A stretch of DNA of 64,000 nt from Kitasatospora sp. MAP5-34 (GCF_029894335.1 NZ_JARXZC010000001.1:357254-421253); one strand, 5' to 3'. Shown: positions 33,611 through 42,716, counted from the stretch's first letter. Made by a program: numbers and translations. Notes: generated from the letters alone by a model not told the origin.

Positions 33611-34648
33611 CTAAAGGGTGCTGAGGGTCTTGGTGAGCGGGTGTCCGGCGCCGAGGCTGTCGTGGGCGATGTCGGCGGGCGTCTTGCCGTCGTGGCCGAC
33701 CAGGTCCAGCCGGGCGCCGGCGTCGATCAGGATGCGGGCGCACTCCTCGTAGCCGTGCCAGAGGGCGTCGTGCAGCGGGGAGTAGCCGTTGGTGATGCCC
33801 TGGAAGTCCAGGTCCGTGCCGGGCGCCGCCACGAGCAGGGCCGTGATCCCCGCGTGGCCGTTGTAGACGGCCTTGTGCAGGGGGACGGCGCCGAAGGTGG
33901 GCTCGGTGGCGTTGACGTCGGCACCGGCGGCGAGCAGCTCGCGGGCGATCTCCTGGTGCCCGTCCCGGCAGGCCACCAGGAGCGGGGTGTGCGCGTCGTT
34001 GAAGCCGTTGACCACCGGGTACCGGGCGTCGACCTCGGCTCCGGCGGCGAGCAGCCGGCGCACTGCGGCGAGATCGCCCGCGACGACCGCGCCCATCAGC
34101 TGCTGCGCCCCGGCCGCCGCGCCGTCCGCCTCGGTGCGGGCGGTCAGCAGGCGCTCGGCCGCCAGCAGCTTGTCCTTGCCACGGGTGTTGACGCCGAGCT
34201 CGTACTCGAAGTGCTCGCGCATCGAGAAGCCGTAGTGCGTCGAGAGGTTGAGGCCCGCCTGATGGTCCAGCAGGACCGCGACCACCTCCGGCCACTTGTA
34301 CCAGAGGGCGTCCATCAGCGGCGTGTGCCCGGTGGTGGCCGCCACCGCGTCCACGAAGGCGCCGGCCGCCAGCAGCAGCCGGACGGTCTCCGGGTCACCT
34401 CCCTGGACGGCCTTGTGCAGCGCCGTGCCGCCGCCGCGCGAGTCCGCGGTGTAGAGGTCGGCGCCCGCATCCAGCAGCAGCCGGACGAGGGGCGCGTTCG
34501 CACGGCCCGCCGCGATCATCAGGGCGGTCAACCCGCTGTCCTGGTCACGGGTGCTCGGGTCGGCGCCGATGGCCAGCAGTCTCCGAACCGTTCCGGTATC
34601 GCCCCGGTGTACTGCTTCGATGAATTCCGTGCGGGTGAGGATCGTCAT
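33611..34648 (-). CDS. Ankyrin repeat protein
   Basis: A 345-residue protein made almost entirely of ankyrin repeats, about eight or nine of ~33 residues. Clear ones are SGLTALMIAAGRANAPLVRL, GGTALHKAVQGGDPETVRLL, TPLLVACRDGHQEIARELLA and VPLHKAVYNGHAGITALLVA. There is no signal peptide. Ankyrin repeats bind other proteins, so this may be a scaffold or inhibitor for enzymes of the operon. ATG at 34648 is preceded by AAGGA. It is the first gene of the minus-strand operon, divergent from the 19-gene operon. Confidence 0.92.
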   Translation of the reverse strand: MTILTRTEFIEAVHRGDTGTVRRLLAIGADPSTRDQDSGLTALMIAAGRANAPLVRLLLDAGADLYTADSRGGGTALHKAVQGGDPETVRLLLAAGAFVDAVAATTGHTPLMDALWYKWPEVVAVLLDHQAGLNLSTHYGFSMREHFEYELGVNTRGKDKLLAAERLLTARTEADGAAAGAQQLMGAVVAGDLAAVRRLLAAGAEVDARYPVVNGFNDAHTPLLVACRDGHQEIARELLAAGADVNATEPTFGAVPLHKAVYNGHAGITALLVAAPGTDLDFQGITNGYSPLHDALWHGYEECARILIDAGARLDLVGHDGKTPADIAHDSLGAGHPLTKTLSTL

Positions 34649-34883
34649 TCCTTAATCGCCTGCCTTCTTCTGTCTTGAGCTGGCGACGGAAACTTATCCG
34701 GGGTGCGACCACCTCATGCGGGGACCTAACAAACTCTGCCGCCACTACGGAGTCTTGACGCCGCCCAGATGCGACGTCACCAACTCGCGACGACCTCACA
34801 AACTGGTTCCAGGACCATTGACGGCCTGCTCCGGGTGCAGCAGTCTCAATGGCGAACACCAGCCGGTGAAGGAGGAGAAAGTA
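34649..34883. promoter_or_regulatory. Divergent promoter region of the two operons
   Basis: This 235-bp region drives both the six-gene minus-strand and 19-gene plus-strand operons. ACAAACT (34729-34735), ACCAACT (34779-34785) and ACAAACT (34798-34804) are repeated in the same orientation. TTGACG (34818-34823) is followed 17 bp later by CAGTCT, a possible weak promoter for the plus strand. GGAGGAG precedes the ATG at 34884. Confidence 0.45.
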
Positions 34884-35708
34884 ATGCCGAAGCACATTCT
34901 GATCGTTCTGTCGGAATACGGATACTGGGCCGAGGAATTGGTCGGACCGCTCAGCGAGTTCGACCGGCGCGGGTACCGCGTCACCTTCGCGACGCCCACC
35001 GGAAAGCGCGCCCAGGCGCTGCCGCCGAGCCTCGACGAGGAGTACGTCGACCCGCCGCTCGGCCGCTCGGTGACCACCGCCGAGGTGGCCGCCCTGGGCC
35101 GCGCCGTGGACAGCGGCAACCGGCTCGACAACCCGCTGAACCTCAACGCCTGGCTGCCCGAGCGCCCCTACACCAGCGCGCCGAACTACCTGCCCAAGCT
35201 GGAGGATTACCACCGCTCGCTGGAGCAGGTCGAGGCCGACCTGCGGGAATACGACGCCCTGCTGATCGTGGGCGGCAGCGGCCCGATCGTCGATCTGGCC
35301 AACAACGAGCGCGTGCACGACCTGGTCCTGGCCTTCGTGCGGGCCGGTAAGCCGGTCGGCGCGGAGTGCTACGGCGTCGCCTGCCTGGCCTTCGCCCGGG
35401 ACTGGAACGACCGTCGCAGCATCATCTGGGGCAAGCACGTCACCGGTCACTGCAAGGAGTACGACTACAAGGACGGCACCGGCTTCCTCGGCACCGACTT
35501 CGTGATGGGCCCGCCGCCGTACCCGCTGGAGTACATCCTGCGGGACGCGACCGGCCCCGACGGCGCCTACCACGGGAACTTCGGAAAGCCGCTGTCGGTG
35601 ATCGTCGACTTCCCGTTCGTCACCGGGCGCTCCACGCCGGACTCGTTCCTCGCCGGCCGGAAGCTGGTCGAAATGCTGGAGGAGGGCCTTACCAGGTACG
35701 GCTGGTAG
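34884..35708 (+). CDS. DJ-1/PfpI family protein (type 1 glutamine amidotransferase-like)
   Basis: A 274-residue protein, ATG at 34884 after GGAGGAG. It begins HILIVLSEYGYWAEELVGPL, with the family Glu (ELV/PL), has DALLIVGGSGPIVDLANN before the elbow and the nucleophilic Cys162 in GAECYGVACLAFA. The family includes chaperones, glyoxalase III/deglycases and isocyanide hydratases. The long insert (residues 50-115) and the segment GHCKEYDYKDGTGFLGTDFV suggest a subgroup with an enzymatic role. First gene of the 19-gene operon. Confidence 0.88.
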   Translation: MPKHILIVLSEYGYWAEELVGPLSEFDRRGYRVTFATPTGKRAQALPPSLDEEYVDPPLGRSVTTAEVAALGRAVDSGNRLDNPLNLNAWLPERPYTSAPNYLPKLEDYHRSLEQVEADLREYDALLIVGGSGPIVDLANNERVHDLVLAFVRAGKPVGAECYGVACLAFARDWNDRRSIIWGKHVTGHCKEYDYKDGTGFLGTDFVMGPPPYPLEYILRDATGPDGAYHGNFGKPLSVIVDFPFVTGRSTPDSFLAGRKLVEMLEEGLTRYGW

Positions 35709-35762
35709 GGAATTCGTGTCAAACGAACCGGCGGATCGAACGAAATGGCGGGGAGTAATTCG

Positions 35763-37400
35763 GTGACGGGCAGGACAGGAAACGTCAAACTCATCGAGCA
35801 GTTCCAGGCCGACGGCATCCATGTGATGTTCGGTAATCCCGGAACCGTCGAGCAGGGATTTCTCGACGCGGCGGACCATGCTCCAGGATTCCAGTACGTA
35901 CTGGCTCTCCAGGAGACGGTGGCGGCCGGAATCGCCGACGGCTACGCACGGGCGACCGGAAGGGCCGCGCTGTTGCAACTGCACACCGGTGTCGGCCTGG
36001 GCAATGCGATCGGCATGCTCTACCAGTCGCTGCGCGGGCACACGCCGCTGGTGGTCATCGCCGGCGACGCCGGGGTGCGCTACGACGCCATGGACGCGCA
36101 GATGGCGTCCGATCTGGTCGCGATGGCGCGGCCGGTGACCAAGTACGCGACCCGGGTGACCGATCCGCGCTCGGTGCTGCGGGTGATCCGGCGCGCGGTG
36201 AAGATCGCGATGACGGAGCCGCGCGGCCCGGTCTTCGTGGCCCTGCCGATGGACGTCCTCGACGAGCTCAACGACGAGCCAGTCATCCCCTCCTCCCTGC
36301 CGGTCACCGCCTCCGCCCCGCCGGCGGAGGCGGTGACCCGGGCGGCCGAGCTGCTCGGCGGCGCCCGGCGCCCGCTGATGCTGGTGGGTGACGGGGTCTC
36401 ACTCGCCGGAGCACAGGCCGAGCTGGTCCGGGTGGCGGAGCTGACGGGGGCGGACGTCTGGTCCGTGGACTCCTCCGAGGTCAACATGCCGGCCTCGCAC
36501 CCGCTCTCCCGGGGGCAGCTCGGCCACATGTTCGGCGAGCGCAGCGCCGCCGTGGTGGCGGACGCGGACACCGTGCTGATTGTGGGCACGTACGTCTTCC
36601 CCGAGGTGTTCCCGCTGCTCACCAACCCCTTCGGGCCGGACGCGCGCATCGTCCACATCGACCTGAACGCCTACGAGATCGCCAAGAACTTCCCGGTCGA
36701 CCTCGGCCTGGTGGCCGACCCGAAGGCGACGCTCGCGGCACTGGCCGCGGAGCTGGAGGGTCGGTCCACCCCAGCAGAGCGGGAGGCGGCGGCACAGCGG
36801 TTGCTGACCAGGCGTCAGGAACGTGAGCGGAGCCTGCGCGAAGACGTACCGGGGGACTCCACGCTGGAGCGGTTCCTCCAGGAGCTCGCCCGGCGGGTGG
36901 GACACGACGTCATGGTCTTCGACGAGGCACTCACCTCCTCGCCGACCGTGGTGAAGTACCTGCCCCCGGACCGGCCCGGCGACTACTTCCTCACCCGCGG
37001 CGGCTCTCTCGGCGTCGGCATCCCGGGCGCGGTGGGCGCGAAGCTGGCCCACCCGGACCGCACGGTCGTCGGCTTCACCGGCGACGGCGGCGCGATGTAC
37101 ACCTACCAGGCGCTGTGGACCGCCTCCCGGTACGGCGTCGCCGCCAAGTTCGTCGTCTGCAACAACCGCAAGTACCGGCTGCTGGACGACAACATCACCC
37201 AGTACTGGAAGGAACGGGACATCCCGCAGCACGAGTTCCCGTCTAGCTTCGACCTGTCCCGCCCGGACATCCGCTTCGCCGAGCTCGCGAAGGCCCTGGG
37301 CGCCGACGGCATCCGGGTGGAGAAGCCGGAGGACGCGGCGGCCGCCGTCGAGCGGATGCTCGCCGCCACCGGGCCCTTCCTGGTCGACCTCCAAGTCTGA
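35763..37400 (+). CDS. Thiamine-diphosphate-dependent enzyme (acetolactate synthase / benzoylformate decarboxylase family)
   Basis: A 545-residue protein if the GTG at 35763 (after GGGGAG) is used; an ATG at 35745 is in frame without a ribosome site. Pyr domain: MFGNPGTVEQGFLDAAD and catalytic Glu51 in LALQETVAAGIADGYARATG. The central domain follows, then the ThDP/Mg motif GFTGDGGAMYTYQALWTASR ending VVCNNRKY. NPGT-E-GF resembles benzoylformate decarboxylase (NPGS-E-PF) more than acetohydroxyacid synthase; the substrate is probably a 2-oxo acid that is decarboxylated or ligated. It is followed by two NTF2 proteins. Confidence 0.88.
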   Translation: MTGRTGNVKLIEQFQADGIHVMFGNPGTVEQGFLDAADHAPGFQYVLALQETVAAGIADGYARATGRAALLQLHTGVGLGNAIGMLYQSLRGHTPLVVIAGDAGVRYDAMDAQMASDLVAMARPVTKYATRVTDPRSVLRVIRRAVKIAMTEPRGPVFVALPMDVLDELNDEPVIPSSLPVTASAPPAEAVTRAAELLGGARRPLMLVGDGVSLAGAQAELVRVAELTGADVWSVDSSEVNMPASHPLSRGQLGHMFGERSAAVVADADTVLIVGTYVFPEVFPLLTNPFGPDARIVHIDLNAYEIAKNFPVDLGLVADPKATLAALAAELEGRSTPAEREAAAQRLLTRRQERERSLREDVPGDSTLERFLQELARRVGHDVMVFDEALTSSPTVVKYLPPDRPGDYFLTRGGSLGVGIPGAVGAKLAHPDRTVVGFTGDGGAMYTYQALWTASRYGVAAKFVVCNNRKYRLLDDNITQYWKERDIPQHEFPSSFDLSRPDIRFAELAKALGADGIRVEKPEDAAAAVERMLAATGPFLVDLQV

Positions 37401-37423
37401 CGACACACCAAGGAGTTCACGCC

Positions 37424-37894
37424 ATGCCGGAGGTCACCGCCGCCGCGCCTCGCACTCTCACCGAGCAGGCCGTCGAGGCGCTCGTCGAGCAGTGGTACGC
37501 CGCACTCGACCGCCACGGCGACCTGGACGAGATCAAGCAGTTCCTGGTCGACGACGGCCTCGAACTGCGGTTCCCGGAGGGGACCTTCCGGGGCCACACC
37601 GGCTTCGCCGGGTGGTACGAGAACGTCATCCACCGGTTCTTCGACGAGGAACACACGGTCGTCAAGGTCCGGGCCGAGATCGACGGTACCGAGGCCACGG
37701 TCCGAGTCCACGTCAACTGGCAGGCCAAGGTGTGGAACGCCCCCGCCGCCAACAGCGAGTGGCTCGGTTTCGACGCCCACCAGACCTGGACCGTGGTGGC
37801 ACGGCGGAACGCTCCTGTCCCGCTGATCAAGACGTACATCTGCAACGCGCTGGAGCCGATGCCGGGCTCCGCCGCACTTGAGGGAGTGGGATAG
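37424..37894 (+). CDS. NTF2-like protein
   Basis: A 156-residue NTF2-fold protein with a flexible N-terminus, then LTEQAVEALVEQWYAALDRH, FLVDDGLELRFPEGTFRGHT, GFAGWYENVIHRFFDEEHTV and ATVRVHVNWQAKVWN. Such W/Y-rich pockets are found in isomerase/dehydratase relatives. AAGGAG precedes the ATG. It lies between the ThDP enzyme and a second NTF2 gene, so it may process the product of the ThDP enzyme; no reaction can be proven. Confidence 0.82.
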   Translation: MPEVTAAAPRTLTEQAVEALVEQWYAALDRHGDLDEIKQFLVDDGLELRFPEGTFRGHTGFAGWYENVIHRFFDEEHTVVKVRAEIDGTEATVRVHVNWQAKVWNAPAANSEWLGFDAHQTWTVVARRNAPVPLIKTYICNALEPMPGSAALEGVG

Positions 37895-37899
37895 CACAG

Positions 37900-38277
37900 A
37901 TGAACGCCCGTGAGGTGCTGGCCAGTTACTACGTTCACGCGAACGACGGAGACTGGGACAGCTGGTGCGACCTGTTCGCCGACGACATGGTGATGGACGA
38001 GCAGCTGGCCGGCCGCGTCGAGGGACGCGAGAAGCTCCGCTCGATGATGACCGGGATGGGGGAGATGTACGCCTCCTTCGAGAACCTGCCCCGGCACTTC
38101 CTTGTCGACGCCGACGGAGAGGAGGCGGCGGTGGTATCCCACATCTCGGCCCGGAGCTCCTCCGGCAAGCCGATCGAGGCGGACGTCATGAACTACTTCC
38201 ACATCCGCGACGGCCGGATCACCTACATGGCCAACTTCCATGACACGCAGCCGTTCCAGGTGCTCTCCCAGAGCTGA
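37900..38277 (+). CDS. NTF2-like (SnoaL-type) protein
   Basis: A 125-residue SnoaL-like protein: REVLASYYVHANDGDWDSWC, LFADDMVMDEQLAGRVEGRE, then the strands AVVSHISARSSSGKPIEADV and NYFHIRDGRITYMANFHDTQ. Typical for small isomerase/cyclase or binding proteins. It starts 5 nt after the previous gene; GGGAG lies upstream. It is the fourth gene of the operon and is distinct in sequence from the other NTF2 proteins in the window. Confidence 0.85.
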   Translation: MNAREVLASYYVHANDGDWDSWCDLFADDMVMDEQLAGRVEGREKLRSMMTGMGEMYASFENLPRHFLVDADGEEAAVVSHISARSSSGKPIEADVMNYFHIRDGRITYMANFHDTQPFQVLSQS

Positions 38278-38302
38278 ACGACAGAGAGCTGATGACAGAG
38301 AG

Positions 38303-39853
38303 ATGAGAGAAGAGTTCGACCACGTCATCGTCGGCGCCGGCACCGCCGGCTGCGTACTGGCCCACCGGCTGACCGAGGACCCGGACGTCCGCGTCCTGCT
38401 CCTGGAGGCAGGCGCCGGTCGGATACCGCAGGAGGTGGACGACCCCACCGCCTGGATGCGGCTGCTCGGCAGCCGGATCGACTGGAGATACCGGAGCGTT
38501 CCGCAGCCGGGCCTGAACGGGCGGGTGACCCGGGAGCCGCGCGGCAAGGCGCCCGGCGGGAGTAGCAACCTCAACCTGATGATGCATGTCCGCGGTCACG
38601 CCTTGGACTTCGACAACTGGGCCTACCAGGGCGCGGCGGGCTGGTCGTTCAGGGACGTCCGGCAGTACTTCGAGCGCATAGAGGCCGAGTGGCCGACCAG
38701 TGATGGGGGCCTTGGAGAACCCAACCCGGCCTCCCGGGCGTTCATCGATGCCTGCGTCGAACTCGGTCACCCTCGGGTGGCGGATTTCAACTCCCGCCCG
38801 ATGCGCGGTGTCGGCTGGCACCGCCTGGACATGGCGGAAGGCCGCCGCCGGGGAGCCCTCGCCTCGTACCTGGAACCGGCGCTGGCACGGCCCAACCTGA
38901 CGCTGCGTAGCAACGCCCAGGCGCTCAGGCTCGTCGTGATCGGCGGCGCTTGCGTCGGGGTGGAGTACCTCCAGCGCCCGGAACCGGCCGGACTCAAGGG
39001 GCGTTCGGTGCGCGACACGCACGGCGAGCAGCCCCAGGCCGGCATCCACCAGGTGTACGCCACCGGCGAGGTGATCGTTGCCGCCGGTGCGATCGAGTCG
39101 CCCAAGCTGCTGCTGCTCTCCGGTGTCGGAAACCCCGACCACCTGCGGGAGTTCGGCATCACCGTCAACGCGGCACTGCCGGGGGTGGGGGAGAACTTCC
39201 ACAACCACGTGCTCACCGCGGTGATGTCCGAGTCGCGCACCCCTGTGCTGGCCGCACGGCAGAACCTCTCGGAGAGCGCGCTGTTCCTCTCCTCCACGCC
39301 CGGGCTGCCCACGCCTGACCTGCAACTCGCTTTCGTCCACGCCCCGTTCGATGCCGAAGTGGCCGGTGAACACCCGGAGACGGTGAGCATCCTGCCCGGT
39401 GTGGTGCGTCCGGCCTCGCGAGGTTGGGTCCGGCTCGCCCAGGCGGATGCGCTCGCCCACCCGCTGGTCAACCCTAACTACCTCGGCGACCGTTCCGACC
39501 TGGAACGGCTGGTCCAGGGCGTGAAGTTGGCCAGGGAGATCACCGGAACCTCCGCCTTCTCGCCCTGGCACAAGCAGGAGCTCTGGCCGGGCCCGGCGGT
39601 CACCTCCGACGAGGAGCTGCGGGCGTTCGTCCGGCGTACTGCGGACAGCTACCACCACCATGCCGGGTCCTGCCGGATGGGGACCGACGACCTGTCGGTC
39701 GTGGACCCGGGCCTGCGGGTCCATGGCGTGCGCGGGCTGCGTGTGGTGGACGCGAGCGTGATGCCCGCCGTGCCCTCCGGAAATCCCAACACCGCCGTCG
39801 CGATGATCGCCGAGCGGGCGGCCGACCTGATCAGGGAAGGAACCCATGTCTGA
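38303..39853 (+). CDS. GMC family FAD-dependent oxidoreductase
   Basis: A 516-residue flavoprotein of the glucose-methanol-choline family. FAD-binding: DHVIVGAGTAGCVLAHRLTE at residues 5-25. GMC signature 1 has GKAPGGSSNLNLMMHVRGHA and signature 2 ATGEVIVAAGAIESPKLLLL. The C-terminus has the active-site His in SYHHHAGSCRMG and ends VVDASVMPAVPSGNPNTAV. ATG at 38303. It lacks a signal peptide, so it is cytoplasmic. Likely oxidises an alcohol, sugar or alditol; its neighbours suggest it acts in the same pathway as the ThDP and AGE enzymes. Confidence 0.93.
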   Translation: MREEFDHVIVGAGTAGCVLAHRLTEDPDVRVLLLEAGAGRIPQEVDDPTAWMRLLGSRIDWRYRSVPQPGLNGRVTREPRGKAPGGSSNLNLMMHVRGHALDFDNWAYQGAAGWSFRDVRQYFERIEAEWPTSDGGLGEPNPASRAFIDACVELGHPRVADFNSRPMRGVGWHRLDMAEGRRRGALASYLEPALARPNLTLRSNAQALRLVVIGGACVGVEYLQRPEPAGLKGRSVRDTHGEQPQAGIHQVYATGEVIVAAGAIESPKLLLLSGVGNPDHLREFGITVNAALPGVGENFHNHVLTAVMSESRTPVLAARQNLSESALFLSSTPGLPTPDLQLAFVHAPFDAEVAGEHPETVSILPGVVRPASRGWVRLAQADALAHPLVNPNYLGDRSDLERLVQGVKLAREITGTSAFSPWHKQELWPGPAVTSDEELRAFVRRTADSYHHHAGSCRMGTDDLSVVDPGLRVHGVRGLRVVDASVMPAVPSGNPNTAVAMIAERAADLIREGTHV

Positions 39854-40439
39854 CGTCGCGGTCAAGGAAGGACCGCTCTCCGGCGCCCGGATCGCGGTGC
39901 TGATGGAGAGCGACTTCTACGAGCCCGAGATCTTCTACTACCGGCACCGGTTCGCGGAGGAGGGCGCGCGGGTCGACTTCCTCACCCGGCTCTGGGGGCA
40001 GCGCGAAATGACCTTCACCGGTCATGAGTTCCGCGCGCCGTTCACCGTCGATCGCGGTTTCGAGGGCGTCGACCCGCGCGAGTACGCCGCGATCATCGTG
40101 CCCTCCGGCATGGTGGCGGACCGGCTGCGCTACACCGAGGACGTCAACAGCCTGGCCCCCGCCGCCAGGCTGCTGCGCTGGGCCTTCGCCGAGCCCGGCG
40201 TGGTCAAGGGGATCATCTGCCACGGCATGTGGCTGGCCGCCTCCGTCCCCCAGGTCGTCAATGGCCGCAAGGTCGTCTGCCACAACAACCTGATCGGCGA
40301 CGTCCGCAACATGGGCGCCGAGTACGTGGACCAGGACGTCGTCCTCGACGGCGACCTGCTCACCGCACGCACCGGGGAGCACCACCACCTGTTCGCCCGC
40401 GCCCTCATCGAGGAGCTCGTCCAGCGGAGGCCGCGATGA
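39846..40439 (+). CDS. DJ-1/PfpI family protein
   Basis: A 197-residue protein overlapping the GMC gene by 8 nt. It begins ARIAVLMESDFYEPEIFYYR, with a Glu in EPE (family Glu position), and carries the nucleophile Cys125 in GIICHGMWLAAS, a classic PfpI elbow. It is closer to PfpI proteases/deglycases than the first-gene paralogue. GEHHHLFARALIEELVQ ends the protein. A possible role is glycation repair or hydration of a reactive carbonyl formed by the pathway. Confidence 0.9.
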   Translation: MSDVAVKEGPLSGARIAVLMESDFYEPEIFYYRHRFAEEGARVDFLTRLWGQREMTFTGHEFRAPFTVDRGFEGVDPREYAAIIVPSGMVADRLRYTEDVNSLAPAARLLRWAFAEPGVVKGIICHGMWLAASVPQVVNGRKVVCHNNLIGDVRNMGAEYVDQDVVLDGDLLTARTGEHHHLFARALIEELVQRRPR

Positions 40440-40876
40440 CGCGTTGGTCACACGTCGGCCTCAACTGCCGCGACCAGCAGGCGACCGAGGAGTTCTACAC
40501 CCGCTGGTTCGGCTTCCACCGGGCCCGAACGGTACCGGCCGGTGACGGGCAGATCGTCTTCCTGCGCAACGGCGACGCGTACCTCGAACTCTTCCCCACC
40601 GCAGGCGAGTCAGCGGATCGCGGCCAGGCCGACGGCCCGACGGCGCCCGGCGGGGTGCGGCACATCGCCTTCCAGACCGACAGCGTCGACCTGCTGCTGG
40701 TCACGATGGGCGACGCGGCCGAAGTGACCCTCGGCCCCTTGGACTTCGACGAAGTCCTGGACGGCTGGCGGACGATCTGGCTGCGCGACCCGGACGGCGT
40801 CGTCGTCGAGGTCAGCCAGGGATACCGGGACCAGGAAAGCATCGATCTCAGTGAAGGGGCATCAATCCATGTCTGA
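40436..40876 (+). CDS. VOC (glyoxalase/dioxygenase fold) family protein
   Basis: A 146-residue vicinal-oxygen-chelate protein: TRWSHVGLNCRDQQATEEFY, TRWFGFHRARTV, FLRNGDAYLELFPTAGE, GVRHIAFQTDSVDLLL and IWLRDPDGVVVEVSQGY. Metal-ligand positions (HVGL, ELF, RHIAF, EV) are of the glyoxalase-I type. ATG at 40436 overlaps the DJ-1 stop by ATGA, and the 3' end overlaps the AGE gene by 8 nt. Could act on a thiol adduct, ring cleavage or isomerisation; the substrate is unknown. Confidence 0.88.
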   Translation: MTRWSHVGLNCRDQQATEEFYTRWFGFHRARTVPAGDGQIVFLRNGDAYLELFPTAGESADRGQADGPTAPGGVRHIAFQTDSVDLLLVTMGDAAEVTLGPLDFDEVLDGWRTIWLRDPDGVVVEVSQGYRDQESIDLSEGASIHV

Positions 40877-42716
40877 CACGGTGAACTTCACGTTTTCTGA
40901 CACCATCGCCGGCTATGTCACGGCCTACGACGGCGACACCGGGCTCGTCCGTCTCACCACCGCGGACGGCCGCGAGTTCGAAGTCTCCGTCGCGGCCGAG
41001 CCCACAGCCGAGCTCCTGCACAACCTGGACGAGCCGTACGCCGACGCCGGCGGCCACCTCGACGCGATGCTGGAGCCCGGCCGGTTCCTCTTCGCCTACG
41101 CGGTGTTCTACCCCGAGGCCGGCACGACCCGGATCGAGGCGAAGCGGCTGATCTTCGTCGGTCGCCGGCCGGACGCGTACCGATTCGAGGAGACCGACTG
41201 GTGGATCGGCCAACTGGAGTCCATCGCGGGCTTCTACCGCCGCGCCCAGTTCGGCGACGGGCCGGTGGACTACGCCAAGTACCGGACCCAGTTGCGGCTG
41301 GGCGGCGACAAGACGGCCAGCCACATCCAGGAGACCGACACCATCTCCCGGCTGGTCTACGGGATGGCCTCGGCCTTCATGCTGACCGGCAACGACGAGT
41401 ACCTGGAGGTCGCCGAGCGCGGCACCGAGTACCTGCGCGAGCACCTGCGCGTCGTGGACCCCGAGGAGGACGTCGTCTACTGGTACCACGGGCTGAGCGT
41501 GGACGGGGACACCGAGAAGAAGCTCTTCACCTCGGAGTTCTCCGACGACTACGACGCGATCCCGATGTACGAGCAGATCTACGCGCTCGCCGGCCCGATC
41601 CAGACCTACCGGGTGACCGGTGACCCGCGGATCAAGAGCGATGCCGACGCCACCCTGCGGCTGTTCGAGAAGTTCTTCCTCGACCCGGAGCACGGCGGCT
41701 ACTACTCGCACATCGACCCCATCCTGTTCCGCGCCGACCACGACTCGCTCGGCCCCAACAAGGCCCGGAAGAACTGGAACTCGGTCGGCGACCACGCCCC
41801 CGCGTACCTGATCAACCTCTACCTCGCCACCGGCGACGCCAAGTACGCCGAGATGCTGGAGTACACCTTCGACACCATCGTGGAGCACTTCGTTCCCGGC
41901 AAGCACAGCCCGGACCACAAGAACAGCCCCTTCGTCCAGGAGCGCTTCCACCGCGACTGGTCGCACGACACCACCCACGGCTGGCAGCAGGACCGCGCGG
42001 TGGTCGGCCACAACCTCAAGATCGCCTGGAACCTGATGCGCATGCACTCGCTGCGCCCCAAGGCGGAGTACCTGGAGACGGCGGCGAGCATCGGCGAGCT
42101 GATGCCGGAGGTCGGCAGCGACCGGCAGCGCGGCGGCTGGTACGACGTGGTCGAGCGGGTCCGCCGGGACGGCGAGGAGTCGCACCGCTTCAGCTGGCAC
42201 GACCGCAAGGCATGGTGGCAGCAGGAGCAGGCGATCCTCGCCTACCTGATCCTGCACGGGCTCACCGGCCGGGAGGAGTTCCTGCGGGACGCGCGGCACG
42301 CCGAGGCGTTCTACAACGCGTTTTTCCTTGACCACGACGAGGGCGCCGTCTACTTCAACGTGCTCGCGAGCGGCATGCCCTACCTGCTCGGCACCGAGCG
42401 GCTCAAGGGCAGCCACTCGATGAGCATGTACCACTCCGCCGAGCTGTGCTACCTCGCCGCCGTCTACAACAACCTGCTGATCAACGGCCGTCCGATGGAC
42501 TTCTGGTTCAAGCCGGACCCGGCCGGGCTCCAGGACGGACTGCTGCGCGTCTCGCCCGACCTGCTGCCGGCCGGCGCGGTCCGGATCGCGGCGGTGGAGG
42601 TCGACGGCGTGCCGCACCCGGACTTCCACGCCGAAGGGCTCACCGTCCGCCTGGGGCAGCACCAGGGACGGGTGAAGGTGCGGGTCCGCCTCGAACCGGC
42701 GAGGGACCGGTCATGA
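40869..42716 (+). CDS. AGE (N-acylglucosamine 2-epimerase) family epimerase/isomerase with extra N-terminal domain
   Basis: A 615-residue protein; ATG at 40869 after GAAGGGG. The (alpha/alpha)6 barrel spans residues ~120-570: HIQETDTISRLVYGMASAFM, LTGNDEYLEVAERGTEYLRE, VVGHNLKIAWNLMRMHSLRP and KAWWQQEQAILAYLILHGLT (conserved His and Trp-rich pocket). A beta-rich N-terminal domain (1-110) and a short C-terminal beta tail make it much longer than the usual ~400. The family epimerises or isomerises sugars such as GlcNAc, mannose or cellobiose. It bridges the small-molecule genes and the glycogen genes. Confidence 0.85.
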   Translation: MSDTVNFTFSDTIAGYVTAYDGDTGLVRLTTADGREFEVSVAAEPTAELLHNLDEPYADAGGHLDAMLEPGRFLFAYAVFYPEAGTTRIEAKRLIFVGRRPDAYRFEETDWWIGQLESIAGFYRRAQFGDGPVDYAKYRTQLRLGGDKTASHIQETDTISRLVYGMASAFMLTGNDEYLEVAERGTEYLREHLRVVDPEEDVVYWYHGLSVDGDTEKKLFTSEFSDDYDAIPMYEQIYALAGPIQTYRVTGDPRIKSDADATLRLFEKFFLDPEHGGYYSHIDPILFRADHDSLGPNKARKNWNSVGDHAPAYLINLYLATGDAKYAEMLEYTFDTIVEHFVPGKHSPDHKNSPFVQERFHRDWSHDTTHGWQQDRAVVGHNLKIAWNLMRMHSLRPKAEYLETAASIGELMPEVGSDRQRGGWYDVVERVRRDGEESHRFSWHDRKAWWQQEQAILAYLILHGLTGREEFLRDARHAEAFYNAFFLDHDEGAVYFNVLASGMPYLLGTERLKGSHSMSMYHSAELCYLAAVYNNLLINGRPMDFWFKPDPAGLQDGLLRVSPDLLPAGAVRIAAVEVDGVPHPDFHAEGLTVRLGQHQGRVKVRVRLEPARDRS

